A stretch of 64,000 nucleotides of DNA from Nocardia salmonicida NBRC 13393 (GTDB taxonomy: Bacteria > Actinomycetota > Actinomycetes > Mycobacteriales > Mycobacteriaceae). Under the pieces are notes generated by a model. That model was not told the origin of the DNA and made no database searches. It saw only the letters and a list, made by a program, of their open reading frames with translations. Shown here in pieces: positions 1 through 11,010 of the stretch. The DNA lies in assembly GCF_001613085.1 (NCBI RefSeq), contig NZ_BDBR01000050.1, positions 1-64,000 on the forward strand, given 5' to 3'. Every line of letters begins with the position of its first letter. Position 1 is the first letter of the stretch. The position numbers were made by a program, and so were the translations under genes.

Positions 1-274
1 CGGCGGGGCCGGTCAGCGCGGGTTCGCGCGGCGCGGAGCCGTCGGCGCCCGCCATCAGGGTGCTCACGTCCCACAGCACGCGCGAGAGCGGCACGTCGAG
101 TGCCTCGCAGATGCTGGCGAGCAGTTCACTGGAGGCTTCCTTGCGGCCGCGCTCCACTTCCGACAGATAGCCGAGGCTCACGCGCGCCGAGGTCGACACC
201 TCGCGCAGCGTTCGATGCTGGGCGAGACGCGCACGCCGCAGACTGTCCCCGATTGCCTCCCGCAGCAGCGTCAT
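1..274 (-). CDS. clgR: ClgR-type XRE transcriptional regulator (3' end cut by window edge)
   Basis: The reading frame starts with ATG at 274 and runs off the left edge, giving 91 residues that begin MTLLREAIGDSLRRAR. Residues about 8-65 form an XRE helix-turn-helix, with the recognition-helix region VSLGYLSEVERGRKEAS. Just upstream of the ATG is GGAGGAGAACG, a strong ribosome-binding site. ClgR activates Clp protease genes in actinobacteria. In M. tuberculosis it lies next to pgsA3, as here where cinA and pgsA sit upstream on the same strand. The identification rests on the HTH sequence and the gene neighbourhood; the C-terminal half is not visible. Confidence 0.85.
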   Translation of the reverse strand, partial: MTLLREAIGDSLRRARLAQHRTLREVSTSARVSLGYLSEVERGRKEASSELLASICEALDVPLSRVLWDVSTLMAGADGSAPREPALTGPA

Positions 275-297
275 CTCGTTCTCCTCCACCTCGTGTC

Positions 298-311
298 ACC
301 GCCGTAGCGGT
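298..311. promoter_or_regulatory. Candidate ClgR-box palindrome upstream of clgR
   Basis: A 14-bp perfect inverted repeat (ACCGC, TACG, GCGGT) lies 24 nt upstream of the clgR ATG. It resembles the CGC/GCG-armed boxes recognised by ClgR, but the spacer is one base shorter than the consensus I recall. This would fit autoregulation. It is inferred from sequence only. Confidence 0.35.
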
Positions 312-365
312 GCTCACCTCTTTCTGGCACAACGTCGAGCATGGACCGGTGGTTCCCGAACCGGG

Positions 366-857
366 CTACTTCACACTGACACAGCGCAGCAACTCACGCA
401 CCGCACTGTGCACCGCACCGAGTCTGATCGTCCACCGGTCACCGTGCAGTTTCAACCGGACCACTTCACTGTGACGTGGACCGGCCAACCCGAGGTATAC
501 CGTGCCGACGGGATGCCCGTCCTGGGAATCGGGTCCGGCGACCCCGGTCAATCCGACACCCCAGTCCGCGCCGCACTGCTCCCGCGCCCCCACGGCCAGC
601 TGTTCGGCGGTCGAGGCGGCGACCGGGCCGTCGGTCCGAAGCAGGTGGTCGTCGACGCGGGCCAGGCGACTCTTGAGGTCGGTGGCGTAGACGATCAATC
701 CGCCCCGCAACACCGCACTCGCACCGGGGACGCCCGCCACCGTGGCAGCCAGCAGACCCGCGGTGAGCGATTCGGCCGTGGCGACGGTCTGACCCGCCGC
801 GTTCAGGGCCCTGACCAGTTCGGCGACCGGCGCACCGTCGACGAGCGGATCACTCAC
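366..857 (-). CDS. cinA: CinA-like C-terminal domain protein (nicotinamide-nucleotide amidase family)
   Basis: This 163-residue protein consists of the CinA C-terminal domain alone. It has the family signatures TVATAESLTAGLLAA near the N-terminus and GLTGVAGPD...PVGTVYLGL in the second half. The family deamidates nicotinamide mononucleotide in pyridine nucleotide salvage; the N-terminal MoCF-like domain of long CinA proteins is absent. The start chosen is GTG at 857, whose GTGA overlaps the pgsA stop, so translation is probably coupled to pgsA. A longer open frame continues upstream, but it lies inside pgsA and is not coding. Confidence 0.85.
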   Translation of the reverse strand: MSDPLVDGAPVAELVRALNAAGQTVATAESLTAGLLAATVAGVPGASAVLRGGLIVYATDLKSRLARVDDHLLRTDGPVAASTAEQLAVGAREQCGADWGVGLTGVAGPDSQDGHPVGTVYLGLAGPRHSEVVRLKLHGDRWTIRLGAVHSAVRELLRCVSVK

Positions 858-1489
858 GAGCGCGACCGTCCACCCGCCAGCCACACTCTGGTCGCCTGCC
901 CCACGTAATCCAGGCCGGTGATCACCGTGAGCGCCACGGCCAGATACATCAGCCACATGCCCGCGGTGGCGAACACACCCGACAGGGGCAGCACCAGCAG
1001 CGCGATCGCAACCGACTGCACCAGCGTCTTCAGCTTGCCGCCCCGCCCCGCCGGGATCACCCCGCGCCGCACGACCACCAGTCGCAGCAGCGTGATGCCG
1101 ATTTCGCGGCCGACGACGACCACGGTGATCCACCACGGCAGATCGCCGAGTACCGAGAGCCCGATCAGCGCCGATCCGATCAGCGCCTTGTCCGCGATGG
1201 GGTCGGCGAGCTTGCCGAAATCGGTGACCAGCCCGTATTTGCGCGCCAGTTGCCCGTCGAAGCGGTCGGTGATCGCGGCCAGGCCGAAAACCGCCGCGGC
1301 GATGACTCGCCAGCGGGTGTCGTGCCCGCCCTCGGCGAACAGCGCCAGCACGAACAGCGGCACCAGCACGATGCGGGCGATGGTCAACACATTGGCGATA
1401 TTGAGCAGCGGAACCTGAGTCTCCGGCACCGAATGCATCGGTGTCGCCGCACTCGACCCACGATCGATCTCTTCGGGTCGCACGCTCAT
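854..1489 (-). CDS. pgsA: CDP-alcohol phosphatidyltransferase (PgsA type)
   Basis: A 211-residue membrane enzyme that joins CDP-diacylglycerol to an alcohol head group. The family motif is present: D75, D78, G79, A82-R83, G92, D96 and D100, the metal-binding aspartates of DGxxAR-x8-GxxxDxxxD. Several hydrophobic segments follow, as expected for a six-helix membrane fold. The ATG at 1489 is preferred because GAGAGGG precedes it at good spacing; another ATG at 1507 is possible. It is first in a run with cinA and clgR. In M. tuberculosis the equivalent gene is pgsA3. Head-group specificity (glycerol phosphate or other) cannot be read from sequence. Confidence 0.88.
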   Translation of the reverse strand: MSVRPEEIDRGSSAATPMHSVPETQVPLLNIANVLTIARIVLVPLFVLALFAEGGHDTRWRVIAAAVFGLAAITDRFDGQLARKYGLVTDFGKLADPIADKALIGSALIGLSVLGDLPWWITVVVVGREIGITLLRLVVVRRGVIPAGRGGKLKTLVQSVAIALLVLPLSGVFATAGMWLMYLAVALTVITGLDYVGQATRVWLAGGRSRS

Positions 1490-1670
1490 GCCCCGCCCTC
1501 TCGGCATTCACCGGCACTGCGCCGAAATCCAACGGTTTCGCGAGCTGTTTGCTCGCTCGATCGGCGCCACGCGATCCGGTCGTCGAGCCCGGCGCGATGC
1601 GAGGAGCGGAACGACAGGATGTGCGGCACATGTTCAGACTATCGGTAACCGGTCCGACTACTCTGCACCC

Positions 1671-2237
1671 ATGACCTCACGGGGACCCTCGAGCAGTCCG
1701 ACCAGCGAAGCGCATGCTGTCGCGCCCACTGTGGCGCCTGTTTCCGGCGTGGTCGTGCGACGAGCGCGAACCTCCGATGTCCCCGAGATCAAGCGCCTGG
1801 TCGACGAGTACGCCGGGCGCATCCTGCTGGAGAAGAACCTGGTCACGCTGTACGAATCGGTGCAGGAATTCTGGGTCGCCGAGCTCGACGGACAGGTCGT
1901 CGGCTGTGGCGCGTTGCACGTGCTGTGGGCCGATCTGGGCGAAGTTCGCACTGTCGCAGTGGATCCCGTCGTCAAGGGCCGCGGCGTCGGCGGCGCGGTG
2001 GTCGAGCACCTGGTGACCGTCGCCCGCGAACTGCAGTTGCAGCGTGTGTTCGTGCTCACTTTCGAAGTGGACTTCTTCGGCAGGCACGGGTTCGTCGAGA
2101 TCGACGGCACGCCCGTCACCGCCGAGGTCTACGCCGAGATGTGCCGCTCCTACGACACAGGTGTCGCCGAATTCCTCGACCTCAGCTTCGTCAAGCCCAA
2201 CACCCTCGGCAACACCCGCATGCTGCTCACCCTCTAG
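1671..2237 (+). CDS. argA: Amino-acid N-acetyltransferase (ArgA, short GNAT type)
   Basis: A 188-residue single-domain GNAT protein. After an N-terminal tail of about 28 residues come the GNAT strand VVRRARTSDVPEIKRLV and the acetyl-CoA-binding loop VVKGRGVGGAVVEHL. The FFGRHGFVEI segment near residue 138 is typical of actinobacterial ArgA, which acetylates glutamate in arginine biosynthesis. ArgA lies beside pgsA3 and ftsK in M. tuberculosis, as here. It is transcribed divergently from pgsA across about 180 nt that should hold both promoters. The ATG at 1671 agrees with the family start. Confidence 0.88.
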   Translation: MTSRGPSSSPTSEAHAVAPTVAPVSGVVVRRARTSDVPEIKRLVDEYAGRILLEKNLVTLYESVQEFWVAELDGQVVGCGALHVLWADLGEVRTVAVDPVVKGRGVGGAVVEHLVTVARELQLQRVFVLTFEVDFFGRHGFVEIDGTPVTAEVYAEMCRSYDTGVAEFLDLSFVKPNTLGNTRMLLTL

Positions 2238-2265
2238 AGAATCCATCGCGAGAAAGTGATCGACT

Positions 2266-2550
2266 GTGCCGATCTTCGCTGTCCACTACACCTACTCCGA
2301 GTCCACCGCGGCCGACCGAGCGACCAACCGACCCGAGCACCGGGGCTGGTTGAACGCTCTGGTCGACGCGGGCACGGTGCTCAGTAGCGGCCCCTACCCC
2401 GACGGTACGGGCGCGCTGCTGCTGTTCCGCGCCGAGGACGGGCCCTCGCTGACCGATCTGCTGAGCAACGACCCGTTCGCGAAGCTCGGCCTGATCGATG
2501 CCGTCCGCGTGGTCGAGTGGCTGCCGGTGATGGGCGCCTTCGCCGAATAG
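2266..2550 (+). CDS. YciI family protein
   Basis: A 94-residue protein with the ferredoxin-like YciI fold: N-terminal FAVHYTYSE strand, RPEHRGWLNAL helix, GALLLFRAED and the NDPFAKLGL segment. The His in the RPEHRG segment is the residue commonly treated as the putative catalytic centre of the family. It starts at GTG (2266), preceded by GCGAGAAAG, and follows argA by 28 nt, so the two are probably co-transcribed. A strong hairpin ends the unit. Its biochemical role is unknown. Confidence 0.8.
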   Translation: MPIFAVHYTYSESTAADRATNRPEHRGWLNALVDAGTVLSSGPYPDGTGALLLFRAEDGPSLTDLLSNDPFAKLGLIDAVRVVEWLPVMGAFAE

Positions 2551-2565
2551 TCGATGCGCACACAA

Positions 2566-2598
2566 CACTGCCCGGAACCCCAGCGGTTCCGGGCAGTG
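2566..2598. terminator. Bidirectional intrinsic-type terminator
   Basis: A perfect 14-bp stem (CACTGCCCGGAACC against GGTTCCGGGCAGTG) with a 5-nt loop lies between the convergent YciI gene and terC. The stem serves both strands. Confidence 0.85.
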
Positions 2599-2613
2599 TC
2601 GTTGTGAGTCGTG

Positions 2614-3591
2614 TCAGGCGTTGGTGTGGCGGGTGCGCAGCAAGCTCGCCACCGTCGCGATGACCAAGATGCCGATGATGACGCTCAGCGAGACCACCGT
2701 GGAGATCTCCGGGACGCTCACGTGCTCGCCGCCGTTGATGAACGACAGCGTGTTCTCGTGCAGCGCGTGCAGCACCAGCTTCACGCCGATGAACGCCAGG
2801 ATCGCGGCCAGGCCGTAGGACAGGTACACCAGGCGGTCGAGCAGCCCGCCGATGAGGAAGTACAGCTGACGCAGACCCATCAACGCGAAGGCGTTGGCGG
2901 TGAACACCAGGTACGGCTCCTCGGTGAGACCGTAGATCGCCGGAATCGAGTCCAGCGCGAACAGCAGGTCGGCGAAACCGATCGCCAGCAGCGCGAGCAA
3001 CAGCGGGGTCACTACACGTTTGCCGTCGATCCGGGTGATGAGCTTGTCACCGTCGTACTCGTCGGTGGTGGGCAGGACCCGTTTGGCCAGCGAGACGATG
3101 TAGCTGTCGCGTTTCTGCTCGTGTTCGGCCTCGTGCCCGCTCTCGCGCAGCAGATTGATCGCGGTGTAGATCAGGAACGCGCCGAACAGGTAGAACACCC
3201 AGCTGTAGGCGCTGATCGCGGCCGCGCCGACTGCGATGAACACACCGCGCATCGCCAGCGCCAGCACGATGCCGATCAGCAGCACCTTCTGCTGATAGAT
3301 CCGGGGCACGGCGAAGGTGCTCATGATGATGAGGAAGATGAACAGGTTGTCGACCGAGAGCGCTTTCTCGGTGACGAAGCCCGCGTAGTACTCCCCCGAG
3401 AAGGTGCCGCCCCACTTCCAGGCGACGAACAGGCCGAACAGCAGCGCCAAAGTGATGTAGACGGCTGACCAGATGCCCGATTCCTTGAAGGTGGGCTCGT
3501 GCGGGGTGCGCACGTGGGCGTAGAAGTCGAAGACGAACAGGCCGAGGATCACCAGTCCGGTGATCACCCACTCGAGCGTGGTCACCTGCAT
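2614..3591 (-). CDS. TerC family integral membrane protein
   Basis: A 325-residue protein with about nine membrane segments. It has the TerC acidic signatures ALSVDNLFIFLIIM (near residue 77) and FADLLFALDSIPAIYG (near residue 205), which carry the conserved membrane aspartates. Family members act in metal export, often manganese, or tellurite resistance, commonly at sites of protein secretion. The start MQVTTLEWVITG at 3591 is the only ATG consistent with the first helix. It stands alone, convergent with the YciI gene. No Mn riboswitch was recognised upstream. Confidence 0.88.
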   Translation of the reverse strand: MQVTTLEWVITGLVILGLFVFDFYAHVRTPHEPTFKESGIWSAVYITLALLFGLFVAWKWGGTFSGEYYAGFVTEKALSVDNLFIFLIIMSTFAVPRIYQQKVLLIGIVLALAMRGVFIAVGAAAISAYSWVFYLFGAFLIYTAINLLRESGHEAEHEQKRDSYIVSLAKRVLPTTDEYDGDKLITRIDGKRVVTPLLLALLAIGFADLLFALDSIPAIYGLTEEPYLVFTANAFALMGLRQLYFLIGGLLDRLVYLSYGLAAILAFIGVKLVLHALHENTLSFINGGEHVSVPEISTVVSLSVIIGILVIATVASLLRTRHTNA

Positions 3592-3799
3592 GTGGTGGTC
3601 CGATCGATGAAGTTCATGCCGTCCATCATGCCCGAATTGTCCGTTTCAGTTGGCTTGCAGAACGATTGCCCGCCATGATTTCACACACATCGGCGGCCGC
3701 GCACATGCCGCGCACACGAAAAAGCCCTATCGCCCCGTCCGCGCTCGCTGCTACCGTCACCGCATCACCCCGACAACACAGACCCGAGAGGAGCGAGCC

Positions 3800-3907
3800 G
3801 TGACCGAATCCACCGCGCAGATCAAGCGCCGAAACGCGATGCACCGGCTCTGCCCCGGTGTCCTGATGTCGGGTACCCGCCTCGCGCGCGCCCGCTTCAC
3901 CGCCTGA
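3800..3907 (+). CDS. Possible 35-residue small protein
   Basis: This short GTG-started frame encodes 35 residues ending RLARARFTA. It is preceded by GAGAGGAG six bases before the start, a better ribosome-binding site than most annotated genes here have. It is basic with one cysteine and has no membrane segment. It lies alone in a 430-nt gap (3592-4023) between divergent terC and the ftsK stop. No family is recognised. It could be a leader peptide or a chance frame. The rest of the gap shows only a weak 7-bp inverted repeat at 3956-4001. Confidence 0.3.
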   Translation: MTESTAQIKRRNAMHRLCPGVLMSGTRLARARFTA

Positions 3908-4023
3908 CAAGGCGATCGCCGCCCGATCCACCTCCGGGCATTCGATGACCACGAGCCGTGCCAGGTCCCTCCTCGTTCGTCGCCGTCTGCTTCCGGCACG
4001 GTCAGAGCAAACCGGGAACGGCG

Positions 4024-6570
<2,547 letters not shown>

Positions 6571-6857
6571 GACCTCAGGCTAGCCGCTCGAGCACCTCCG
6601 AGACCATCCGCAACACTGGTCCCACCCCGCTCGCCGGGGTGATCCAGGGTGGATGCGCAGGTCGCAGCGCCCCGGTCAGCGCGGGGAAATCTCGCCGGGA
6701 ACCGCGTTTCGCGGGCCCGCACTTACGGAATCCTTGTCGATCGCCATTGATTCGGGCGAGCGCGGGCTCGCTGGTCTAGCGCGGGCGCCGTAACCCTCGG
6801 TACGTTGGCGGCGCTCTATCGGGTCGTCGACCCGTGCAGATGAAGGGGACGCTACAA

Positions 6858-7250
6858 GTGAAGAGAATGCTCACCAGCGCGGCCGTGCTCGGTGCCACCG
6901 CGGCAGCAGTGTTCGCGGGACACATCGCACCGGCCCAGGCGCAGTCGGGCAATTACGGCGCCATCGCGGTGTCGGTCAGACCGGGGGTCTACGGGTACGC
7001 CACTGATTACAGCAGCTATGCCGATGCCGAGGCGGGCGCCATGGCGGCCTGCCTGCGGGGCGGTGGCGGGAGCGGGTGCGATGTGAAGGTGTCCTACCGC
7101 AACGGCTGCGGCGCCATCGCCGTCTCGCGCGGTTGGTGGAGCTACGGCTCCGCGTCGACGATCGGCGGCGCCAAACGCGAAGCGCTGAACAACAATCCGG
7201 GCAACGCCTCTATCAAGCACTGGAACTGCACCAGCGGCTACCAGCTCTAG
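6858..7250 (+). CDS. Secreted DUF4189 domain protein
   Basis: A 130-residue secreted protein with a Sec signal peptide: basic KRML, a hydrophobic core and AQAQ at the likely cleavage site near residue 30. The mature part carries the DUF4189 pattern NYGAIAVS, SYADAEAGAMAAC and NGCGAIAVS, with further cysteines at CDVKV and WNC, likely forming disulfides. The start is GTG at 6858, nine bases after AAGGGG; a frame-compatible GTG at 6834 would place that ribosome site inside the gene. Its function is unknown; the family is common in actinobacteria. The 286 nt upstream, shared with ftsK, hold no other gene that I can see. Confidence 0.82.
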   Translation: MKRMLTSAAVLGATAAAVFAGHIAPAQAQSGNYGAIAVSVRPGVYGYATDYSSYADAEAGAMAACLRGGGGSGCDVKVSYRNGCGAIAVSRGWWSYGSASTIGGAKREALNNNPGNASIKHWNCTSGYQL

Positions 7251-7285
7251 CCCGACCCGTTCCGACCATGATCATGGGAGTTGTA

Positions 7286-7840
7286 GTGAATATCCGTCCA
7301 GTGAAAACCGCCGCTGTCCTCGTCGCGATCGTCGCGGCGCTCGGCCTCGGCGCGTGCGGTTCCGACGCGGGCTCGACCAGTACGAGCACGGGAACCACGA
7401 CGAGCAAAGCCGGCGCCTTCGAAACGGGCGACGCCAAATCGGGCAAGGAAGAGGGCGGCGAGCCCGCGGCCACCACGGTGCCCAACCTGCCCAAACCGAC
7501 CGCCGCCGAGCTGAACAGCCGGGTGACCAAGGCTCTCGCGGGCCAGCTGACCGGCGAGGAGAAGAAGACCTACATCGAGGACGCCGACCAGGATCCGATG
7601 CTGGTCGACAAGTTCGTCGAGGCGGCGAACCAGAACAACGTCAAGGTCGCCATCACCACCGTCGGCGACCCCGTCGATGGGAAGCTCAAGGCGAACGCCG
7701 ATGTCACCATCGACGGGACCCCGGTGAAGGATGCCTTCGTCGACTTCGTCGCCGAGGACGATTCCTGGAAGGTCTCGCACGTGTTCGCGTGCAACATCGT
7801 GAAGTCGGCCCAGCTCGACTCCGCGGCCTGCCAGGCCTGA
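7286..7840 (+). CDS. Lipoprotein with Mtb12-like C-terminal domain
   Basis: A 184-residue lipoprotein. The signal segment ends in the lipobox LGAC at about residue 23, so the mature protein starts at cysteine and is anchored in the membrane. A Ser/Thr/Gly-rich linker leads to a compact domain (about residues 70-180) with KLKANADVTIDG and FVAEDDSWKVSHVFAC. This pattern resembles the low-molecular-weight antigen Mtb12 family of mycobacteria. The start is GTG at 7286, preceded by GGGAG; upstream in-frame ATGs lie before this site. It follows the DUF4189 gene by 35 nt. The family assignment is by eye. Confidence 0.7.
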   Translation: MNIRPVKTAAVLVAIVAALGLGACGSDAGSTSTSTGTTTSKAGAFETGDAKSGKEEGGEPAATTVPNLPKPTAAELNSRVTKALAGQLTGEEKKTYIEDADQDPMLVDKFVEAANQNNVKVAITTVGDPVDGKLKANADVTIDGTPVKDAFVDFVAEDDSWKVSHVFACNIVKSAQLDSAACQA

Positions 7841-7865
7841 GAACCGGAATCCGTCCGAGGACAAA

Positions 7866-7902
7866 GAAAACCGCTGGGCGACCATGTCGCCCAGCGGTTT
7901 TC
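7866..7902. terminator. Bidirectional intrinsic-type terminator
   Basis: A 16-bp perfect stem (GAAAACCGCTGGGCGA and its complement) with a 5-nt loop. A-rich and U-rich ends serve the two strands. It separates the lipoprotein gene from the convergent RNase J gene. Confidence 0.88.
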
Positions 7903-7922
7903 CGTTGATCTGTATCAGTCGA

Positions 7923-9989
7923 TCAGACGGCGACGACCGTCGGCACGATCATCGGACGACGACGGTAGACGTCGGCGACCCAGCGGCCCACCACCCGGCG
8001 CACGCCCTGGGCGATGCGATGGGTGTCGGTGATGCCCTCACCGGCCAGGCGCAGCAGTTCCGCCTCGACCAGTTCGTTCGCGCCGTCGAGCGCGGTCCGG
8101 TCGTCGGAGAAGCCGCGCCCGTTGAGCTCAGGCGTGCTGACCGCCTTGCCGGTGGTCGAGTCGATGACGATGGTGATCGAGATGAAGCCACCCTCGCCGA
8201 GGACCAGGCGGTCCGACAGGGTGGACTCGCCGACGTCACCGACCGAGAGGCCGTCGACGTAGACGTGCCCGACCGGCACGCGGCCGACGATGGAGGCGAT
8301 GCCGTCGACCAGGTCGACCACCACGCCGTCCTCGGCCAGCATGACCCGCTCCTCGGGCACACCGGTCGCCACGGCCAGTGCGGCGTTGGCGCGCAGGTGG
8401 CGCCATTCGCCGTGCACGGGCATGGCGTTGGTGGGGCGCACCGCGTTGTACAGGTACAGCAGCTCACCGGCGGAGGCGTGCCCGGAGACGTGCACCTTCG
8501 CGTTCTGCTGGGTGATCACGGTCGCGCCGAGCCGGGCCAGGCCGTTGACCACGGCGAACACCGAGTTCTCGTTACCGGGGATCAGCGAGGACGCCAGCAC
8601 CACCAGGTCGTCGGCACGGATGTTGATCTGGCGGTGCTCGCCGCGCGCCATCCGCGACAGCGCCGACAGTGGCTCGCCCTGCGAACCGGTGGAGATCAGC
8701 ACCAGGCGGTTGCCGGGCAGGTTCGCGGCCTGGTCGAGGGTGACCACGACATTGTCGGGCACCGTCAGGTAGCCCAGGTCCTGCGCGATCTCCATGTTGC
8801 GCACCATCGAACGGCCGACGAAGCAGACCTTGCGGTTGTACTTCTGCGCCACGTCGACGACCTGCTGGATGCGGTGCACGTGGCTGGCGAACGAGGCCAC
8901 GATGACGCGATTGGTGGCCTTGCCGATGACATTGTCGAGCACGCCGCCGATCTCGCGCTCGGGAGTCACGAAGCCGGGGACCTCGGCGTTGGTGGAGTCG
9001 ACCAGGAACAGGTCGACGCCCTCGTCGCCCAGGCGCGAGAAGCCGGCCAGGTCGGTGAGGCGGCCGTCGAGCGGCAGCTGGTCGAGCTTGATGTCACCGG
9101 TGTGCAGCACCACGCCCGCGCCGGTGCGGATCGCGACCGCCAGTGCATCGGGGATCGAGTGGTTGACCGCGAAGTACTCGATCTCGAACGGGCCGTGCAC
9201 GGTGGTCTCGCCCTCGGCGACCTCGCGCAGCTTGGGCTGCAAGCGGTGCTCGCGAGCTTTCGCCGCCACCAGGGCGAGGGTGAACCTGGCGCCGATCACC
9301 GGGATGTCCTGGCGCAGACGCAGCAGGAACGGCACGGCACCGATGTGGTCCTCGTGGCCGTGGGTGAGCACGATGGCCTCGACGTCGGCCATCCGGTCCT
9401 CGATGGGCCCGAAGTCCGGCAGGATCAGGTCCACGCCGGGCTGCTGGTCCTCGGGGAACAGCACACCGCAGTCGACGATCAGCAGCTTGCCGCCGTATTC
9501 GAATACGGTCATGTTGCGGCCGATTTCGCCGATACCGCCCAGTGCGAACAGGCGAAGACCGTTCTTCGCCAGCTTCGGCGGCGGGCCCAGCTTGTCGTGG
9601 GCGGCCTTCTCGCGCGGCTCGGCTACCGGTGCCGCACCGCGACCACGACCGCCGCCCTGCCTGCCACGACCGCCGCCACGGGACTGCTCGGCGGCGGGCT
9701 TGCTCTTGGCTTCGGCCTGCTTGCCCTTGGCTTCGGTGGCCGGCTTCGTCCTGGCACGGCGCGGCGCGGTCTTCTTCGCGGTGACGCCTTCCTCGGCGAC
9801 GCCGCGCAGGTCGGTGCCCGCTTCGGCGGCACCCGCCAGGTTCGCCTCGGCGGCGACCTCGGCGATCGGTTCGGCGATAGCCGGAGCTTTCACCGCGGCC
9901 TGCACACTCTCCACGGGTGTCGGCTCGGGCGCACCGGCGGCACGCGATGCCGAACGGCGACGGGGCTTACGGGCTACGGGTTCGGTCAT
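7923..9989 (-). CDS. rnj: Ribonuclease J
   Basis: A 688-residue ribonuclease with 5'-3' exonuclease and endonuclease activity in mRNA decay and rRNA maturation. The metallo-beta-lactamase core starts near residue 140, with the zinc signature THGHEDHIGAVP near 207 and a beta-CASP domain after it. About 140 residues precede the core: an Ala/Pro/Lys-rich tail ending in SRGGGRGRQGGGRGRG, an RG-rich stretch of the sort that binds RNA. This makes the protein longer than the roughly 560-residue M. tuberculosis enzyme as I recall it. The start ATG overlaps the dapA stop (ATGA), so the pair is translationally coupled. Confidence 0.94.
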   Translation of the reverse strand: MTEPVARKPRRRSASRAAGAPEPTPVESVQAAVKAPAIAEPIAEVAAEANLAGAAEAGTDLRGVAEEGVTAKKTAPRRARTKPATEAKGKQAEAKSKPAAEQSRGGGRGRQGGGRGRGAAPVAEPREKAAHDKLGPPPKLAKNGLRLFALGGIGEIGRNMTVFEYGGKLLIVDCGVLFPEDQQPGVDLILPDFGPIEDRMADVEAIVLTHGHEDHIGAVPFLLRLRQDIPVIGARFTLALVAAKAREHRLQPKLREVAEGETTVHGPFEIEYFAVNHSIPDALAVAIRTGAGVVLHTGDIKLDQLPLDGRLTDLAGFSRLGDEGVDLFLVDSTNAEVPGFVTPEREIGGVLDNVIGKATNRVIVASFASHVHRIQQVVDVAQKYNRKVCFVGRSMVRNMEIAQDLGYLTVPDNVVVTLDQAANLPGNRLVLISTGSQGEPLSALSRMARGEHRQINIRADDLVVLASSLIPGNENSVFAVVNGLARLGATVITQQNAKVHVSGHASAGELLYLYNAVRPTNAMPVHGEWRHLRANAALAVATGVPEERVMLAEDGVVVDLVDGIASIVGRVPVGHVYVDGLSVGDVGESTLSDRLVLGEGGFISITIVIDSTTGKAVSTPELNGRGFSDDRTALDGANELVEAELLRLAGEGITDTHRIAQGVRRVVGRWVADVYRRRPMIVPTVVAV

Positions 9990-10894
9990 GCCGACACCCC
10001 CGCTGCCTGCAGATCGAGCATCAGTTCCTCCAGTTGTGCCTGCGTCGGCATCAGCTGGGGCAAACGGGGCTCACCTACATCGATGCCGAGCAATCGGAGT
10101 CCTCCCTTACACATCGCCACACCTCCCAGGCGGGTCATGGCCGCGTACAGCGGCAGTAGTGTCGCGTTGATCTCTCGCGCCCTGGCCACGTCACCGGTGG
10201 TGTAGGCCTGGTGGATCTCGCGCAGTCGTTCCGGCACGAGATGGCCGATGACGCTGATGAATCCGATCGCACCGACCGAGAGCCAGGGCAGATTCAGGCC
10301 GTCGTCACCGGAGTAGAAATCCAGATCGGTGGTCGCGATGAGATCGGCTCCGGAGACGAGATCGCCCTTGGCATCCTTCACCGCGACGATGTTGGGATGC
10401 TCGGCAAGGCGCCGGATCGTGTCGATGGCGATAGGCACCACCGACCTCGGTGGAATGTCGTAGAGGGTGATCGGCAGCGCGGTGGAGTCGGCGACCGCGG
10501 TGAAGTGCGCGATCAGGCCCTCCTGCGTGGGCCGCGAGTAATACGGCGTCACGACGAGCAGACCGTGCGCGCCCGCGTTCTCGGCGGCACGCGCCAGTTC
10601 GATCGAATGCGCGGTGTCGTAGGTACCCGCCCCGGCGACCACGGTGGCCCGGTCGCCGACGCCGTCGACGACGGCCCGCAGCAGGTCCGCCTTCTCGGTT
10701 TCGGTGGTGGTCGGCGACTCGCCGGTGGTACCCGAGATGATCAGCAGGTCGACCCCACGGTCGACCAGGTGTGCCGCCAGTGCGACACCGGCATCGACGT
10801 CGAGCTTGCCCGCAGCGCTGAAGGGGGTCACCATCGCGACACCTACCGTGCCGGACGCGCGCAGCTCCGTTGGCGTCGATTCACCGTTCGTCAT
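9986..10894 (-). CDS. dapA: 4-Hydroxy-tetrahydrodipicolinate synthase
   Basis: A 302-residue TIM-barrel enzyme that condenses pyruvate and aspartate semialdehyde in the lysine/diaminopimelate branch. SGTTGESPTTT binds substrate, VVTPYYSRP carries the catalytic Tyr, and IVAVKDAKGD carries the Schiff-base Lys near residue 172. The ATG at 10894 gives the family N-terminus (TVGVAMVTPF near residue 17); no strong ribosome site precedes it. It lies upstream of rnj, as in M. tuberculosis. Divergent from it is the small ribbon-helix-helix-like gene. Confidence 0.95.
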   Translation of the reverse strand: MTNGESTPTELRASGTVGVAMVTPFSAAGKLDVDAGVALAAHLVDRGVDLLIISGTTGESPTTTETEKADLLRAVVDGVGDRATVVAGAGTYDTAHSIELARAAENAGAHGLLVVTPYYSRPTQEGLIAHFTAVADSTALPITLYDIPPRSVVPIAIDTIRRLAEHPNIVAVKDAKGDLVSGADLIATTDLDFYSGDDGLNLPWLSVGAIGFISVIGHLVPERLREIHQAYTTGDVARAREINATLLPLYAAMTRLGGVAMCKGGLRLLGIDVGEPRLPQLMPTQAQLEELMLDLQAAGVSA

Positions 10895-10978
10895 GGTCAG
10901 AAAGGCTACCCGGTCGCCGGATGTGTCTCGACACCCTAGCGGCCGAAGCGGCGGCCGGTGGGCGCCTTCCACCTTGCG

Positions 10979-11010
10979 TGATGTCATATATGACGTCACA
11001 CTGATGTCAT
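10979..11010. promoter_or_regulatory. Three-half-site operator at a divergent promoter
   Basis: TGATGTCATATATGACGTCA is a near-perfect 20-bp palindrome (one mismatch pair). A third half-site, TGATGTCAT, begins 3 nt later and runs into the ATG of the downstream gene at 11009. Repeated TGAYGTCA half-sites over a start codon suit repression by a ribbon-helix-helix dimer, most simply the product of that gene. Confidence 0.65.

Noticed and set aside
3956..4001. Terminator for ftsK or the small frame upstream
   Set aside because: The arms are only 7 bp with a loop of more than 30 nt and no U run.
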